NCBI RefSeq assembly: GCF_001424835.1
Contig: NZ_LMCQ01000022.1
Coordinates: 2,286 to 66,285 of the forward strand
DNA length: 64,000 nucleotides
Source of the DNA: Variovorax sp. Root318D1
GTDB lineage: Bacteria > Pseudomonadota > Gammaproteobacteria > Burkholderiales > Burkholderiaceae_C
Direction of reading: 5' to 3'
The notes beneath the pieces are model-generated. The model was given only the letters and a program-made list of their open reading frames with translations, did no database searches and was not told where the DNA came from. The translations under genes and the position numbers were made by a program. Position 1 is the stretch's first letter, and every line of letters starts with the position of its first letter. This document shows positions 35,946-44,991 of this stretch, one piece after another.

Positions 35946-37730
35946 TCAAGCCGTGAACTGAAGGGCCGCCAGGCGGGCGTAAACCCCGCCTTGCGCTACC
36001 AGCGTCGCATGCGTTCCATGCTCGACGATGCCGCCATGGTCGAGCACGATGATGCGGTCGGCCTTCTGCACGGTCGCAAGGCGGTGCGCAATCACCAGTG
36101 TGGTCCGGCCTTCCATGGCCGATTCGAGCGCAGCCTGCACCATGCGCTCGCTCTCCGCGTCGAGCGCGCTCGTCGCTTCGTCGAGCAGCAGCAGGGGCGG
36201 GTTCTTGAGGATGGCGCGGGCAATCGCGATGCGTTGGCGCTGTCCGCCCGACAAGCGCACCCCGCGTTCGCCCAGGAAGGTGTCGTAGCCCTCGGGCAGC
36301 GCCTTGAGAAAGTCGTGCGCAAAGGCAGCGCGGGCGGCGGCATGCACTTGGTCGGCGGTGGCGTCCGGACGGCCATAGCGGATGTTCTCGAAGGCGCTGG
36401 CCGAGAAGATCACGGCGTCCTGCGGCACCAGGCCGATACGGGTGCGCAGATCGGACAGCGCGAGCGAGGCCAGCGGCACGCCGTCGAGCAGCAGACGCCC
36501 CGACTGCGGGTCGTAATAGCGCAGCAGCAGCTGGAACACCGTGCTCTTGCCCGCGCCGCTCGAGCCCACCAGCGCCACCGTTTCTCCAGGCGCAATGTCG
36601 AGGCTGAAGTCCTTCAGAGCCGGCGTGCCGGGCCGCGAGGGGTAGTGGAAGGTCACAGCCTCGAACTTGACCGCGCTGCCCGCCACGGGAATGGCTGCAG
36701 CCGCCGGATTCGGCGGGGAGACGATCGCCGCGGGCGCATGCAGCAGTTCCATCAGGCGTTCGGTGGCGCCCGCCGCCCGCAGCAGGTCGCCATACACCTC
36801 GCCGAGCACGGCGGTCGCGCTCGCGAGAATGGCCACGTAGACCACCGTCTGCCCCAGGTGGCCGGCCGTGATGTCGCCGCGCAGCACGGCCTGCGTGCCC
36901 TGGTACAGGCCCCAGAGCAGCGCGGCCGAGGTGGCGATGATGATGAAGGCCACCAGCACAGAACGCGCCTTGGTGCGGCGCACGGCGGTCCTGAATGCAT
37001 TCTCGGTCGAGGTATTGAAGCGGCCGGCTTCACGCGATTCGGCCGTGTAGCTTTGCACCACGGGTATGGCATTGAGCACCTCGGCCGCGATGGCGCTCGA
37101 ATCGGCCACCCGGTCCTGGCTGGCACGCGAGAGCTTGCGCACGCGCCGGCCGATCCACATGCTCGGCAGCACCACCAGCACCAGGATGCCCAGCACCTGG
37201 ACCATCACATAGGGGTTGGTCCAGATCAGCACGGCCAGGGCGCCCACGCCCATGACCGCGTTGCGCAGGCCCATGCTCAGCGACGAGCCGACCACCGTCT
37301 GTACCAGCGTCGTGTCGGCTGTCAGGCGCGACAGCACTTCGCCGGTCTGCGTCGTCTCGAAGAAGGCGGGACTCTGGCGCAGCACATGGTTGTATACGGC
37401 GTTGCGCAGGTCGGCCGTGACGCGCTCGCCGAGCCAGCTCACCGTGTAGAAGCGCGCGGCTGAAAAAAGTCCCAGCGCCACGGCCACCGCGAAGAGGGCG
37501 CCGAAGTGCTCGCGCAGCGCCATGGTCTGCGCGCCCTTGTCCGCGCTGACCAGGCCGCCGTCGATCAGGCTGCGCAGTGCCAGAGGAAACACCAGCGTCG
37601 TGATTGCCGCAAACACCAGAAAGATGCCCGCCAGCACGATCTGAACGCGGTATGGCCGAAGAAAAGGGCTCAAGCCCGACAGCGACCGGGGCGAGCCCTT
37701 GGCTGGAGTAGACAGAGGGGAAGAAGCCAT
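35946..37730 (-). CDS. ABC exporter, fused membrane and ATP-binding domains (MsbA/ABCB-like)
   Basis: 594 aa half-transporter. Residues 1-320 form a six-helix exporter domain and residues 345-590 an ATPase with Walker A GSSGAGKST, Q-loop VPQDAVIFSASAFENIRYG, signature LSGGQRQRIAIARAIL, Walker B LLLLDEATSALD, and H-switch VIAHRLATV. It should act as a homodimer exporting a lipid or drug-like substrate; the exact substrate is not readable. It is divergent from the marR efflux operon with 76 bp between starts. The start at 37730 was chosen because upstream in-frame codons run through the marR promoter. Confidence 0.85.
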   Translation of the reverse strand: MASSPLSTPAKGSPRSLSGLSPFLRPYRVQIVLAGIFLVFAAITTLVFPLALRSLIDGGLVSADKGAQTMALREHFGALFAVAVALGLFSAARFYTVSWLGERVTADLRNAVYNHVLRQSPAFFETTQTGEVLSRLTADTTLVQTVVGSSLSMGLRNAVMGVGALAVLIWTNPYVMVQVLGILVLVVLPSMWIGRRVRKLSRASQDRVADSSAIAAEVLNAIPVVQSYTAESREAGRFNTSTENAFRTAVRRTKARSVLVAFIIIATSAALLWGLYQGTQAVLRGDITAGHLGQTVVYVAILASATAVLGEVYGDLLRAAGATERLMELLHAPAAIVSPPNPAAAAIPVAGSAVKFEAVTFHYPSRPGTPALKDFSLDIAPGETVALVGSSGAGKSTVFQLLLRYYDPQSGRLLLDGVPLASLALSDLRTRIGLVPQDAVIFSASAFENIRYGRPDATADQVHAAARAAFAHDFLKALPEGYDTFLGERGVRLSGGQRQRIAIARAILKNPPLLLLDEATSALDAESERMVQAALESAMEGRTTLVIAHRLATVQKADRIIVLDHGGIVEHGTHATLVAQGGVYARLAALQFTA

Positions 37731-37770
37731 GGCGCGGATTCTACCGACGCTTGCCACCACAAAGGCAGCC

Positions 37771-37799
37771 TTGACAATAATTGCTTGGGCAATTAATAT
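37771..37799 (+). promoter_or_regulatory. marR promoter with overlapping palindromic operator
   Basis: TTGACA (37771-37776) and TAATAT (37794-37799) are separated by 17 bp, a near-consensus sigma-70 promoter. The spacer and -10 edge hold the dyad TAATTGC-TTGG-GCAATTA (37778-37795), a good MarR-family operator. The next gene's ATG is at 37807, 7 bases after the -10 box, so the mRNA should begin at or next to the start codon. The divergent ABC exporter start lies 40 bp to the left and could share the control. Confidence 0.75.
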
Positions 37800-37806
37800 T
37801 CTGGCC

Positions 37807-38343
37807 ATGAGCGATGCAGATACCCCGCAAGTCCCGCCGGCTTCCGGCGACCCCAAGCTCCGGCCGGCGGACTTCTACCGTGCCGAGACCTACCAGGCCG
37901 AGGAGAGCATCGGGTATTTGATGCGGCGCATATTGAGCGCCGTAGCCCAGGCCGTGGAAACCCGCATGTGCGAGCCCGGCAGCCCTACCTTCCCCCAATG
38001 GTTGCCCCTGTACAAGCTGCACGTCGGCGCGGCCACCACGGTGGCCGAACTGGCCCGCGCCTGCGAGCTCGATGCCGGTGCCATGACGCGCCTGCTCGAC
38101 CGCCTCGAAGCCAAGGGCCTGTGCCGCCGCGTCCGTTCTCTGGAAGACCGCCGCGTCGTCAACATCGAACTCACCGAGGAGGGCCGTGCCGCCGCCAAGG
38201 AAGTGCCGCACGTGCTGAGCCGCGTGCAGAACGAGCACCTCGCGGGCTTCACCAAGGAAGAGTGGGAACAGCTCAAGGGCTACCTGCGCCGCATTCTCGA
38301 TAACGCGCAAGCCCTCGCAGCACGTGGAGAAAAAAATGACTGA
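37807..38343 (+). CDS. MarR family transcriptional regulator
   Basis: 178 aa. The winged-helix domain covers about residues 55-150, with the recognition-helix and wing region DAGAMTRLLDRLEAKGLCRRVRSLEDRRVVNI typical of MarR (partly cited: LLDRLEAKGL, DRRVVNIELTEEG). It probably represses its own operon with the downstream OMF-emrA-emrB pump and is relieved by a drug-like ligand. The operator overlaps its promoter. The ATG has no Shine-Dalgarno site and lies near the predicted transcription start, consistent with leaderless translation. The 3' end overlaps the next gene by 8 bp. Confidence 0.9.
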   Translation: MSDADTPQVPPASGDPKLRPADFYRAETYQAEESIGYLMRRILSAVAQAVETRMCEPGSPTFPQWLPLYKLHVGAATTVAELARACELDAGAMTRLLDRLEAKGLCRRVRSLEDRRVVNIELTEEGRAAAKEVPHVLSRVQNEHLAGFTKEEWEQLKGYLRRILDNAQALAARGEKND

Positions 38344-39814
38344 ATCCCTTGCCGTACGCGCCACGCGGCGCACCCCCGTGGTCGCTGCTGCGCTCCTTCT
38401 GGTTGCGCTGGCCGGTTGCGCCGACATGGCGGGCATCGGCTCCGAGGCGAAGCTTCGCGATGCTTCGTCGCTCGGCATTGCCGCCGACAGCAGCGCAGCC
38501 GTCGTACCCAGTGTCGACAGCCAATGGTGGCGAGCCTTCGGCGATGCGCAGCTCGATACGTTGATCGACCAGGCCGTGGCCGGCAATCCGAACCTGCTGG
38601 TGGCACGTGCGCGCCTGGTGCGAGCGCAGGCTTCCGCGGACATTGCCGAATCGGCCCTGAGGCCGAAGGTGAGCGGCGATCTCGACCTGAACCGACAGAA
38701 GTTCAACAGCAACTACATCTATCCGGCACCGCTCGGCGGCTCGACGCAGAACATCGGCCTGCTGCAGCTCGGCGCAAGCTGGGAGCTCGACTTCTTCGGC
38801 AAGAACCGCACCGCACTGGAAGCCGCCATCGGCAGCGCGAACGCCGCTGCGGCGGATGCCGATGCCGCGCGCGTGCTGCTTGCCAGCAACGTGGCGCGCA
38901 GCTATTTCCAATGGGCTCGCCTGAACGAGCAACTCGGCGTGGCACAGCGCACGCTGGCCCAGCGCGACCAGACGCTCAAGCTCGTACGGGACCGTGTGTC
39001 CGCCGGTCTCGACACCCGCCTCGAATTGCGCCAGAGCGAAGGCGGCCTGCCCGAAGCGCGCCAGCAGATCGAAGCACTCAATGAGCAAATCGCGCTCCAG
39101 CAGCACGCACTCGACGCGCTCGTGGGCCAACCCAACGTGTCCGTATCGCTCAAGCCGCCGATGCTGGAAGCCGTCAAGCCCATCGCGCTGCAGGCCAACA
39201 TTCCGGCCGACCTGCTGGGACGTCGCGCCGACATCGCCGCCGCGCGCTGGCGCGTCGAGGCCGCCTCCAGCGACGTGGCCAATGCCAAGACCCAGTTCTA
39301 TCCCAACGTGAACCTCACGGCCTTCGTCGGCTTCCAGAGCCTCGGATTCGGCAAGCTGCTCAAGTCGGGCAGCGAGCAGTGGGGCGTGGGGCCGGCCATC
39401 CATCTGCCGATCTTCGAAGGCGGCCGGCTGCGCGCCAACCTGCGCGGCAAGGCGGCCGACCTGGACGGCGCGATCGAGAGCTATAACGCCACTGTTCTCG
39501 ATGCGGTGCGCGACGCGGCCGACCAGGTGTCGAGCGCCCAATCGATCGCGCGCCAGCAGGCCGAACAGCGCGACGCTCAGGCCGCAGCCGAAGGTGCCTA
39601 TGACATTGCCGTGCAGCGCTACCGCGCCGGCCTCGGCAACTACCTCAACGTGCTGACCGCTGAAACCGCCGTGCTCGCGCAGCGCCGGCTGGCGGTTGAT
39701 CTCGCGGCCCGCGCGCTCGACACCCAGGTGGGCCTGGCACGCGCGCTCGGCGGCGGATGGCAGCCGCCTGCGACGGCCACCGCCACTGCGCCAGCTTCGC
39801 CCGCACTGCACTGA
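38336..39814 (+). CDS. Outer-membrane efflux lipoprotein (NodT/OprM-type)
   Basis: 492 aa. It has a lipoprotein signal (LLLVALAGC lipobox, cysteine near residue 27) and two outer-membrane-efflux repeats, with SWELDFFGKNRTALE and the second-repeat YRAGLGNYLNVLTAE. It is the TolC-like channel for the adjacent EmrAB pump and crosses the outer membrane and periplasm as a trimer. The ATG at 38336 follows GGAG by seven bases and overlaps the marR stop, so translation is coupled. Confidence 0.92.
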   Translation: MTESLAVRATRRTPVVAAALLLVALAGCADMAGIGSEAKLRDASSLGIAADSSAAVVPSVDSQWWRAFGDAQLDTLIDQAVAGNPNLLVARARLVRAQASADIAESALRPKVSGDLDLNRQKFNSNYIYPAPLGGSTQNIGLLQLGASWELDFFGKNRTALEAAIGSANAAAADADAARVLLASNVARSYFQWARLNEQLGVAQRTLAQRDQTLKLVRDRVSAGLDTRLELRQSEGGLPEARQQIEALNEQIALQQHALDALVGQPNVSVSLKPPMLEAVKPIALQANIPADLLGRRADIAAARWRVEAASSDVANAKTQFYPNVNLTAFVGFQSLGFGKLLKSGSEQWGVGPAIHLPIFEGGRLRANLRGKAADLDGAIESYNATVLDAVRDAADQVSSAQSIARQQAEQRDAQAAAEGAYDIAVQRYRAGLGNYLNVLTAETAVLAQRRLAVDLAARALDTQVGLARALGGGWQPPATATATAPASPALH

Positions 39815-39838
39815 ACCGACTTCGGAAAGAACTTCATC

Positions 39839-41179
39839 ATGAGCGACAACAACACTCCGACATCCGCTGCAACCAACGCTTCCGCAGCTCCCGAAGCTCC
39901 TGCCGGCAACGGCAAGCGCCGCCGTGCGCTCACGGCACTTGCAGCCGTGGTGATCGTGGCCGGCGGCGGCTGGGGAGTCTACGAATGGCTGGTTGCCAGC
40001 CACTACGAGGACACCGACAACGCCTACGTGCAGGGCAACGTCATCCAGATCACGCCGCAGATCGGCGGCACCGTCATGGCCATCAACGCCGACGACACCG
40101 ACTTCGTGAAGGCCGGACAGCCGCTGGTGCAGCTGGACCCCGCCGATGCGAAGGTGGCGCTCGAGCAGGCCGAGGCCGCGCTGGCGCAGGCCGTGCGCCA
40201 GGTGCGCACGCTGTACGCCAACAACGGCTCGCTGGCTGCGCAGGTCACGCTGCGGCAGTCCGACATCGTCAAGGCGCAGAGCGACATCGCCAAGGCGCAG
40301 GACGACTTGCAGCGCCGCCGCGCGCTGTCGGGCAACGGCGCGGTCTCTAAGGAAGAACTCAACCACGCCGAGACGGCGCTCGACAACGCCAAGAGCCAGC
40401 TGGCCGCGGCGCAAGCCGGCGTGGTGGCCGCGCGCGAAGCGCTGGCCAGCAACCAGTCGCTGACCGAAGGCACCAGCGTGGCCCAGCACCCAAGCGTGCT
40501 GGCGGCCGCCGCCAAGGTGCGCGAGGCGTACCTCGCCACGCAGCGCGTCGCGCTGCCGGCGCCGGTTGACGGCTATGTGGCCAAGCGCACGGTGCAGCTC
40601 GGCCAGCGCGTGGCGGCGGGCACGCCGATGATGTCCATCGTGCCGCTGAACCAGCTGTGGGTCGATGCCAACTTCAAGGAAGTGCAGCTGCGCAACATCC
40701 GCATCGACCAGCCCGTAAAGCTCACCGCTGATGTGTATGGCAAGAAGGTCGAGTACATCGGCAAGGTCGCGGGCCTGGGCGTGGGCACCGGCAGCGCCTT
40801 TGCACTGCTGCCCGCGCAGAACGCCACCGGCAACTGGATCAAGGTGGTGCAGCGCGTGCCGGTTCGGATCGCTCTCGACCCCGAACAGCTCAAGGCCAAC
40901 CCGCTGCGCATCGGCCTCTCGATGGACGCCGAGATCGACATCTCGCAGAAGAGCGGCAAGATGCTGGCCGATGCGCCGCGTGCCACCGCCATGTCGCAGA
41001 CGCAGGTCTACAGCAAGCTCGACCAGGGCGCCGATGCTGAGGTCGATCGCATCGTGGCCGCGAATATTGGGCGCGGTGGACCGGCAGGTTCCGTTGCGCC
41101 GGCAACGGGTCGCTCGGCTACTCCGGCAGCCAATGCGGGGACCGCTGCGCAAGCTGCTTCGCAATCCCATCCCGGCTGA
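39839..41179 (+). CDS. HlyD/EmrA-type membrane-fusion protein
   Basis: 446 aa. One N-terminal membrane helix (about residues 30-47) is followed by a lipoyl-like domain (DTDNAYVQGNVIQITPQIGG), a coiled-coil hairpin rich in Ala/Gln, and a beta-barrel with VDGYVAKRTVQLGQRVAAGTP. It should bridge the EmrB-like permease and the outer-membrane channel. The C-terminal 40 residues are Ala/Pro/Ser-rich. It lies 24 bp after the OMF gene and 30 bp before emrB. Confidence 0.92.
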   Translation: MSDNNTPTSAATNASAAPEAPAGNGKRRRALTALAAVVIVAGGGWGVYEWLVASHYEDTDNAYVQGNVIQITPQIGGTVMAINADDTDFVKAGQPLVQLDPADAKVALEQAEAALAQAVRQVRTLYANNGSLAAQVTLRQSDIVKAQSDIAKAQDDLQRRRALSGNGAVSKEELNHAETALDNAKSQLAAAQAGVVAAREALASNQSLTEGTSVAQHPSVLAAAAKVREAYLATQRVALPAPVDGYVAKRTVQLGQRVAAGTPMMSIVPLNQLWVDANFKEVQLRNIRIDQPVKLTADVYGKKVEYIGKVAGLGVGTGSAFALLPAQNATGNWIKVVQRVPVRIALDPEQLKANPLRIGLSMDAEIDISQKSGKMLADAPRATAMSQTQVYSKLDQGADAEVDRIVAANIGRGGPAGSVAPATGRSATPAANAGTAAQAASQSHPG

Positions 41180-41209
41180 TCGCCGTCAACGGTTCCCGAG
41201 GCAAAGCCA

Positions 41210-42772
41210 ATGGCCACCGCCGCTCCCGCTTACGTTGCGCATCCGCCGCTCGAGGGCGCCGCCCGCGTCTGGGGCACGATCGCGCTCTCGGCCGCCACCT
41301 TCATGAACGTGCTCGACTCGTCGATCGCCAACGTGTCGCTGCCGGCCATCTCGGGTGACCTGGGCGTGAGCACCACGCAGGGCACCTGGGTCATCACCAG
41401 CTTCGCGGTGGCCAACGCCATCGCGGTGCCGCTCACGGGTTTCATGACCCAGCGCTTCGGCCAGGTGCGCCTGTTCATCGCGAGCGTGGTCCTGTTCATG
41501 GTCGCCTCGCTCCTGTGCGGGTTGGCGCCGAACATGACGACGCTGATTCTGTTCCGCGCGCTGCAGGGCTTTGTTGCGGGCCCGATGATTCCGCTGTCGC
41601 AGACGCTGCTGCTGTCGAGCTATCCGCGCGCCAAGGCGGGCCTTGCGATGGCGATGTGGTCGATGACGACGCTGGTCGCGCCCGTGATGGGGCCGCTCCT
41701 GGGCGGCTGGATCACCGACAACATTTCGTGGCCGTGGATTTTCTACATCAACATCCCGGTGGGCATCGTGGCCGCGGCCATCACCTGGGCGCTCTACCGC
41801 AAGCGCGAGAGCACCACGCGCAAGGTGCCGATCGACGCCATCGGCCTCGCGCTGCTGGTGCTATGGGTCGGCTCGATGCAGCTGATGCTCGACAAGGGCA
41901 AGGAGCTGGATTGGTTCCACTCGCCCGAGATCATCACGATGGCGGTCATCGCGGTGGTGGGTTTCGCGTTCTTCCTGATCTGGGAGCTGACCGACAAGCA
42001 TCCGGTGGTCGACCTGTCGCTCTTCAAGCGCCGCAACTTCTGGTCGGGCGCGGTGGCCACAGCCGTGGCCTACGGCCTGTTCTTCGGCAACGTGGTGCTG
42101 CTGCCGCTGTGGCTTCAGCAATGGATGGGCTATACGGCCACGCAAGCGGGCATGATCATGGCGCCGGTGGGGCTGCTGGCCATTCTCTTCTCGCCGCTGG
42201 TCGGGCTCACGGTCGCCAAGATCGATCCGCGCCGCTACGCGACCTTCTCGTTCCTGGTGTTTGCGCTGGTGCTGTGGATGCGGTCGAACTTCAACACGCA
42301 GGCCGACTTCGTGACGATCATCATCCCGACGATCATCCAGGGCATTGCGATGGCGTTCTTCTTCATCCCGCTCGTGACCATCACGCTGTCGGGCCTGACG
42401 CCCGATCGCATTCCGGCCGCGTCGGGGTTGTCGAATTTTCTACGGATCACCGCGGGCGCCATGGGTACGTCGATCACCACCACGCTGTGGGAGAACCGGG
42501 CCGCGCTGCATCATTCGCAGCTGGCGGAGTCGGTGAACCTGGGCAACAACGCAGCGGCCAGCGCCATGTCCGGCCTGGCGAGCAGCGGCCTCAGCACGGA
42601 GCAGGTGCTGGGGCAGGTCAACCGCGTGGTCGACCAGCAGTCGTTCATGCTGGCCACCAACGACATCTTCTATGCGTCGGCCATCCTGTTCCTGCTGTTG
42701 ATTCCGCTGGTGTGGCTGGCAAGGCCGCAGCGCGGCGGTGCGAGCGGCGACGCCGCGGCCGGGGCGCACTAG
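41210..42772 (+). CDS. EmrB/QacA-type MFS drug transporter (DHA2, 14 helices)
   Basis: 520 aa with 14 predicted helices. The family motifs are LDSSIANVSLPAISGDLGVS at the first helix, FGQVRLFIASVVLF, and WPWIFYINIPVGI in the fifth-helix region. It exports hydrophobic drugs or similar compounds by proton antiport with the EmrA-like protein. It is the last gene of the marR operon. Its 3' end and the convergent AGE isomerase share a hairpin. Confidence 0.93.
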   Translation: MATAAPAYVAHPPLEGAARVWGTIALSAATFMNVLDSSIANVSLPAISGDLGVSTTQGTWVITSFAVANAIAVPLTGFMTQRFGQVRLFIASVVLFMVASLLCGLAPNMTTLILFRALQGFVAGPMIPLSQTLLLSSYPRAKAGLAMAMWSMTTLVAPVMGPLLGGWITDNISWPWIFYINIPVGIVAAAITWALYRKRESTTRKVPIDAIGLALLVLWVGSMQLMLDKGKELDWFHSPEIITMAVIAVVGFAFFLIWELTDKHPVVDLSLFKRRNFWSGAVATAVAYGLFFGNVVLLPLWLQQWMGYTATQAGMIMAPVGLLAILFSPLVGLTVAKIDPRRYATFSFLVFALVLWMRSNFNTQADFVTIIIPTIIQGIAMAFFFIPLVTITLSGLTPDRIPAASGLSNFLRITAGAMGTSITTTLWENRAALHHSQLAESVNLGNNAAASAMSGLASSGLSTEQVLGQVNRVVDQQSFMLATNDIFYASAILFLLLIPLVWLARPQRGGASGDAAAGAH

Positions 42773-42775
42773 CTG

Positions 42776-42812
42776 GGCGCGTGAAGAAGAAAGGCGCGCT
42801 TCTTCAGGCGCC
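42776..42812. other. Hairpin between convergent emrB and AGE genes
   Basis: GGCGC-G-TGAAGAA pairs with TTCTTCA-G-GCGCC (12 bp with one mismatch, 11-nt loop). It begins 4 bases after the emrB stop and includes the stop codon of the AGE gene on the other strand. No U-run follows; it may block readthrough in both directions. Confidence 0.5.
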
Positions 42813-44003
42813 GAGCGCCCGCAGCACGTCGTGGCACGCACCCATGGTGTGGTAGTCGGTCTTGCCGGCGGGGCTCTTCTCGTCGCTCAGCTTGCGGTTG
42901 TCGGGCGTGAGGATGCGATACCACGCGCCGTGCCGGTGGTCGACGAAGTGCTCCCAGCTGTAGGCCCAGATGCGGTCGTACCAGTTCCAGTAGGCGTCGT
43001 CGCCGGTGCGCACGGCCAGGAGGGCAGCGGCGGCAAAGCTCTCGGCCTGCACCCAAAAGTACTTGTCGCCATCGCACACGGCGCCATCGGGGTCGAATCC
43101 GTAGACCAGCCCGCCGTTGTCGGCGTCCCAGCCGCGCAGCATGGCGGTGTCGAAGAAGTGCCGGGCGCGCGGCACGATCCACTCCGCCTCGCGGCCCGCC
43201 GATACCAATGCGCGCTCTAGCTGCAGCAGCAGCTTGGCCCACTCGGTCAGATGGCCGGTCTGGAAACCCCAGGGCCGAAAGATGTTGCTCTTGTCGTTGC
43301 GGTTGTAGTCCCAATCGACCGACCAGTCTTCGCGGTAGTGCTCCCACACCAGCCCATCCGCGAGCGCGGCCTGCCGGCCGGTGACCGATTCTGCGAGCGT
43401 GAGCGCACGATCCAGATAGCGCGTCTCTTGCGTCGCTTCGAATGCCGCAAGCATCGCCTCGCAGGCGTGCATGTTGGCGTTCTGACCCCTGTAGGAACTG
43501 ACATGCCATTCGGCATCGGCCTCGTCCGCATAGAGCGCATGTTGCGGTTCCCAGAAACGCTGTTCCATTAGATCCCAGGTGTGTGCCAGTCCCGCACCCG
43601 CTTCGCCGATGCCGGCCATCAGCGCGTGCGCATGCGCGAGCAGCACGAAGGCGAGGCCGTAGCAATGGTTCGTGCCGTCCTGCACCGTGGCACGTGCGTC
43701 GTGCCAGTCGATCTGCCAGGCATAGCCGCCGCCCGGCTGCGCGTGCGCATGCTGCACGAAAGCCAGGCCGTGGCGTGCCGCCGCAAGGTCGTCCGGCTTG
43801 CCGAAGCGCCGATAGGCCATCACGTGGTTGAAGACGAAGCGCGTGCTGCTGACCAGGTGCCGTGTGCGGCGGTCGTACACCGTGCCGTCGTCCTTGAAGA
43901 AATGGAGGAAGCCTCCTGATGAGTCGCGGCTGACCGGCTCGTAGAAAGCCAGCGTGTGCAGGATGTGGCCTGTGAGGAATTCGGGTGATCGGAACTTCGG
44001 CAT
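42804..44003 (-). CDS. AGE family sugar epimerase/isomerase
   Basis: 399 aa, normal for the N-acylglucosamine 2-epimerase / mannose isomerase superfamily, an (alpha/alpha)6 barrel. Conserved elements are RGQNANMHACEAMLAAFEAT, RPWGFQTGHLTEWAKLLL, GKTDYHTMGACHDVLRAL and the RHxx-type residues in HARFxF-like HLVSSTRFVFNHV. Members interconvert mannose, fructose and glucose or N-acylated hexosamines; the D-mannose isomerase group is the best fit. No signal peptide is seen. It is a lone gene between the efflux operon and liv genes; the 216-bp gap to livG holds no recognised promoter. Confidence 0.85.
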   Translation of the reverse strand: MPKFRSPEFLTGHILHTLAFYEPVSRDSSGGFLHFFKDDGTVYDRRTRHLVSSTRFVFNHVMAYRRFGKPDDLAAARHGLAFVQHAHAQPGGGYAWQIDWHDARATVQDGTNHCYGLAFVLLAHAHALMAGIGEAGAGLAHTWDLMEQRFWEPQHALYADEADAEWHVSSYRGQNANMHACEAMLAAFEATQETRYLDRALTLAESVTGRQAALADGLVWEHYREDWSVDWDYNRNDKSNIFRPWGFQTGHLTEWAKLLLQLERALVSAGREAEWIVPRARHFFDTAMLRGWDADNGGLVYGFDPDGAVCDGDKYFWVQAESFAAAALLAVRTGDDAYWNWYDRIWAYSWEHFVDHRHGAWYRILTPDNRKLSDEKSPAGKTDYHTMGACHDVLRALGA

Positions 44004-44219
44004 GGGGGTAGAGCTCAAAACCGGCGAGTCATTGCCATTGTGACGACAGTCATCGATGCAAGGCAGTGATGGCGCGCACAAGTTGCACTGCAGCATAGGC
44101 ATTTGCCCCAGTATGCAAGCGAGAGACGCCCACCAACAATCAGGCCGCGCTCGGTAGTGGCGCATCGAGATGGACTGCATGACCGACATATCTTTTCTGA
44201 ACCCGGGCGATTTCGCGAG

Positions 44220-44990
44220 ATGAGCGACGTCATCCTCGAAACACGCCAGCTCACCAAGGAATTCAAGGGGTTCACCGCGGTCAGCAAGGTCAACCTGTCG
44301 GTGGTGCGCGGCTCGATCCATGCGCTCATCGGGCCCAATGGCGCCGGCAAGACCACCTGCTTCAACCTGCTCACCAAGTTTCTCGAGCCGACCACCGGCA
44401 CGATCCTTTTCAACGGGCACGACATCACGGGCGAGCGGCCGGCGCAGATCGCCCGGCGCGGCATCATCCGCTCGTTCCAGATCTCGGCGGTGTTTCCGCA
44501 TCTCACGCTGCTCGAGAATGTGCGCCTCGGGCTGCAGCGCGCGCTCGGCACCTCCTACCATTTCTGGAAAAGCGAGAAGACGCTGGAGCCGCTCAATGCG
44601 CGCGCCCGCGAACTGCTGGCCGAGGTCGGCCTCGCGCATGAAGCGAATGAATTGACGGTGAACCTGCCCTACGGCCACAAACGCGCACTCGAGATTGCCA
44701 CCACGCTGGCCATGGACCCCGAGCTGATGCTGCTCGACGAACCCACGCAGGGCATGGGCCACGAAGACGTGCATCGCGTCGCAGAACTCATCAAGCGCGT
44801 ATCCGCCGGCCGCACCATCCTGATGGTCGAGCACAACATGAGCGTGGTCTCGACCATTGCCGACACCATCACGGTGCTTCAGCGCGGCGCCGTGCTGGCC
44901 GAAGGCCCCTATGCCGAAGTCTCGAAGAATCCGCAGGTGATGGAAGCCTACATGGGCACCACCGACGGCCAACTGCAAGGCGCACATTGA
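44220..44990 (+). CDS. livG: Branched-chain amino acid type ABC transporter ATP-binding protein LivG
   Basis: 256 aa ABC ATPase. Walker A is GPNGAGKTT near residue 39, the LivG-like insertion contains GIIRSFQISAVFPHLTLLENV, Walker B is LMLLDEPTQGMG, and the H-switch is VEHNMSVV. The signature is degenerate (NLPYGHKRALEIA in place of LSGGQ), which is common in this family. Its C-terminal PYAEVSKNPQVMEAYMG tail is also typical. It energises import with LivF through LivHM. It is followed by livF after one base. Confidence 0.9.
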   Translation: MSDVILETRQLTKEFKGFTAVSKVNLSVVRGSIHALIGPNGAGKTTCFNLLTKFLEPTTGTILFNGHDITGERPAQIARRGIIRSFQISAVFPHLTLLENVRLGLQRALGTSYHFWKSEKTLEPLNARARELLAEVGLAHEANELTVNLPYGHKRALEIATTLAMDPELMLLDEPTQGMGHEDVHRVAELIKRVSAGRTILMVEHNMSVVSTIADTITVLQRGAVLAEGPYAEVSKNPQVMEAYMGTTDGQLQGAH

Positions 44991-44991
44991 T

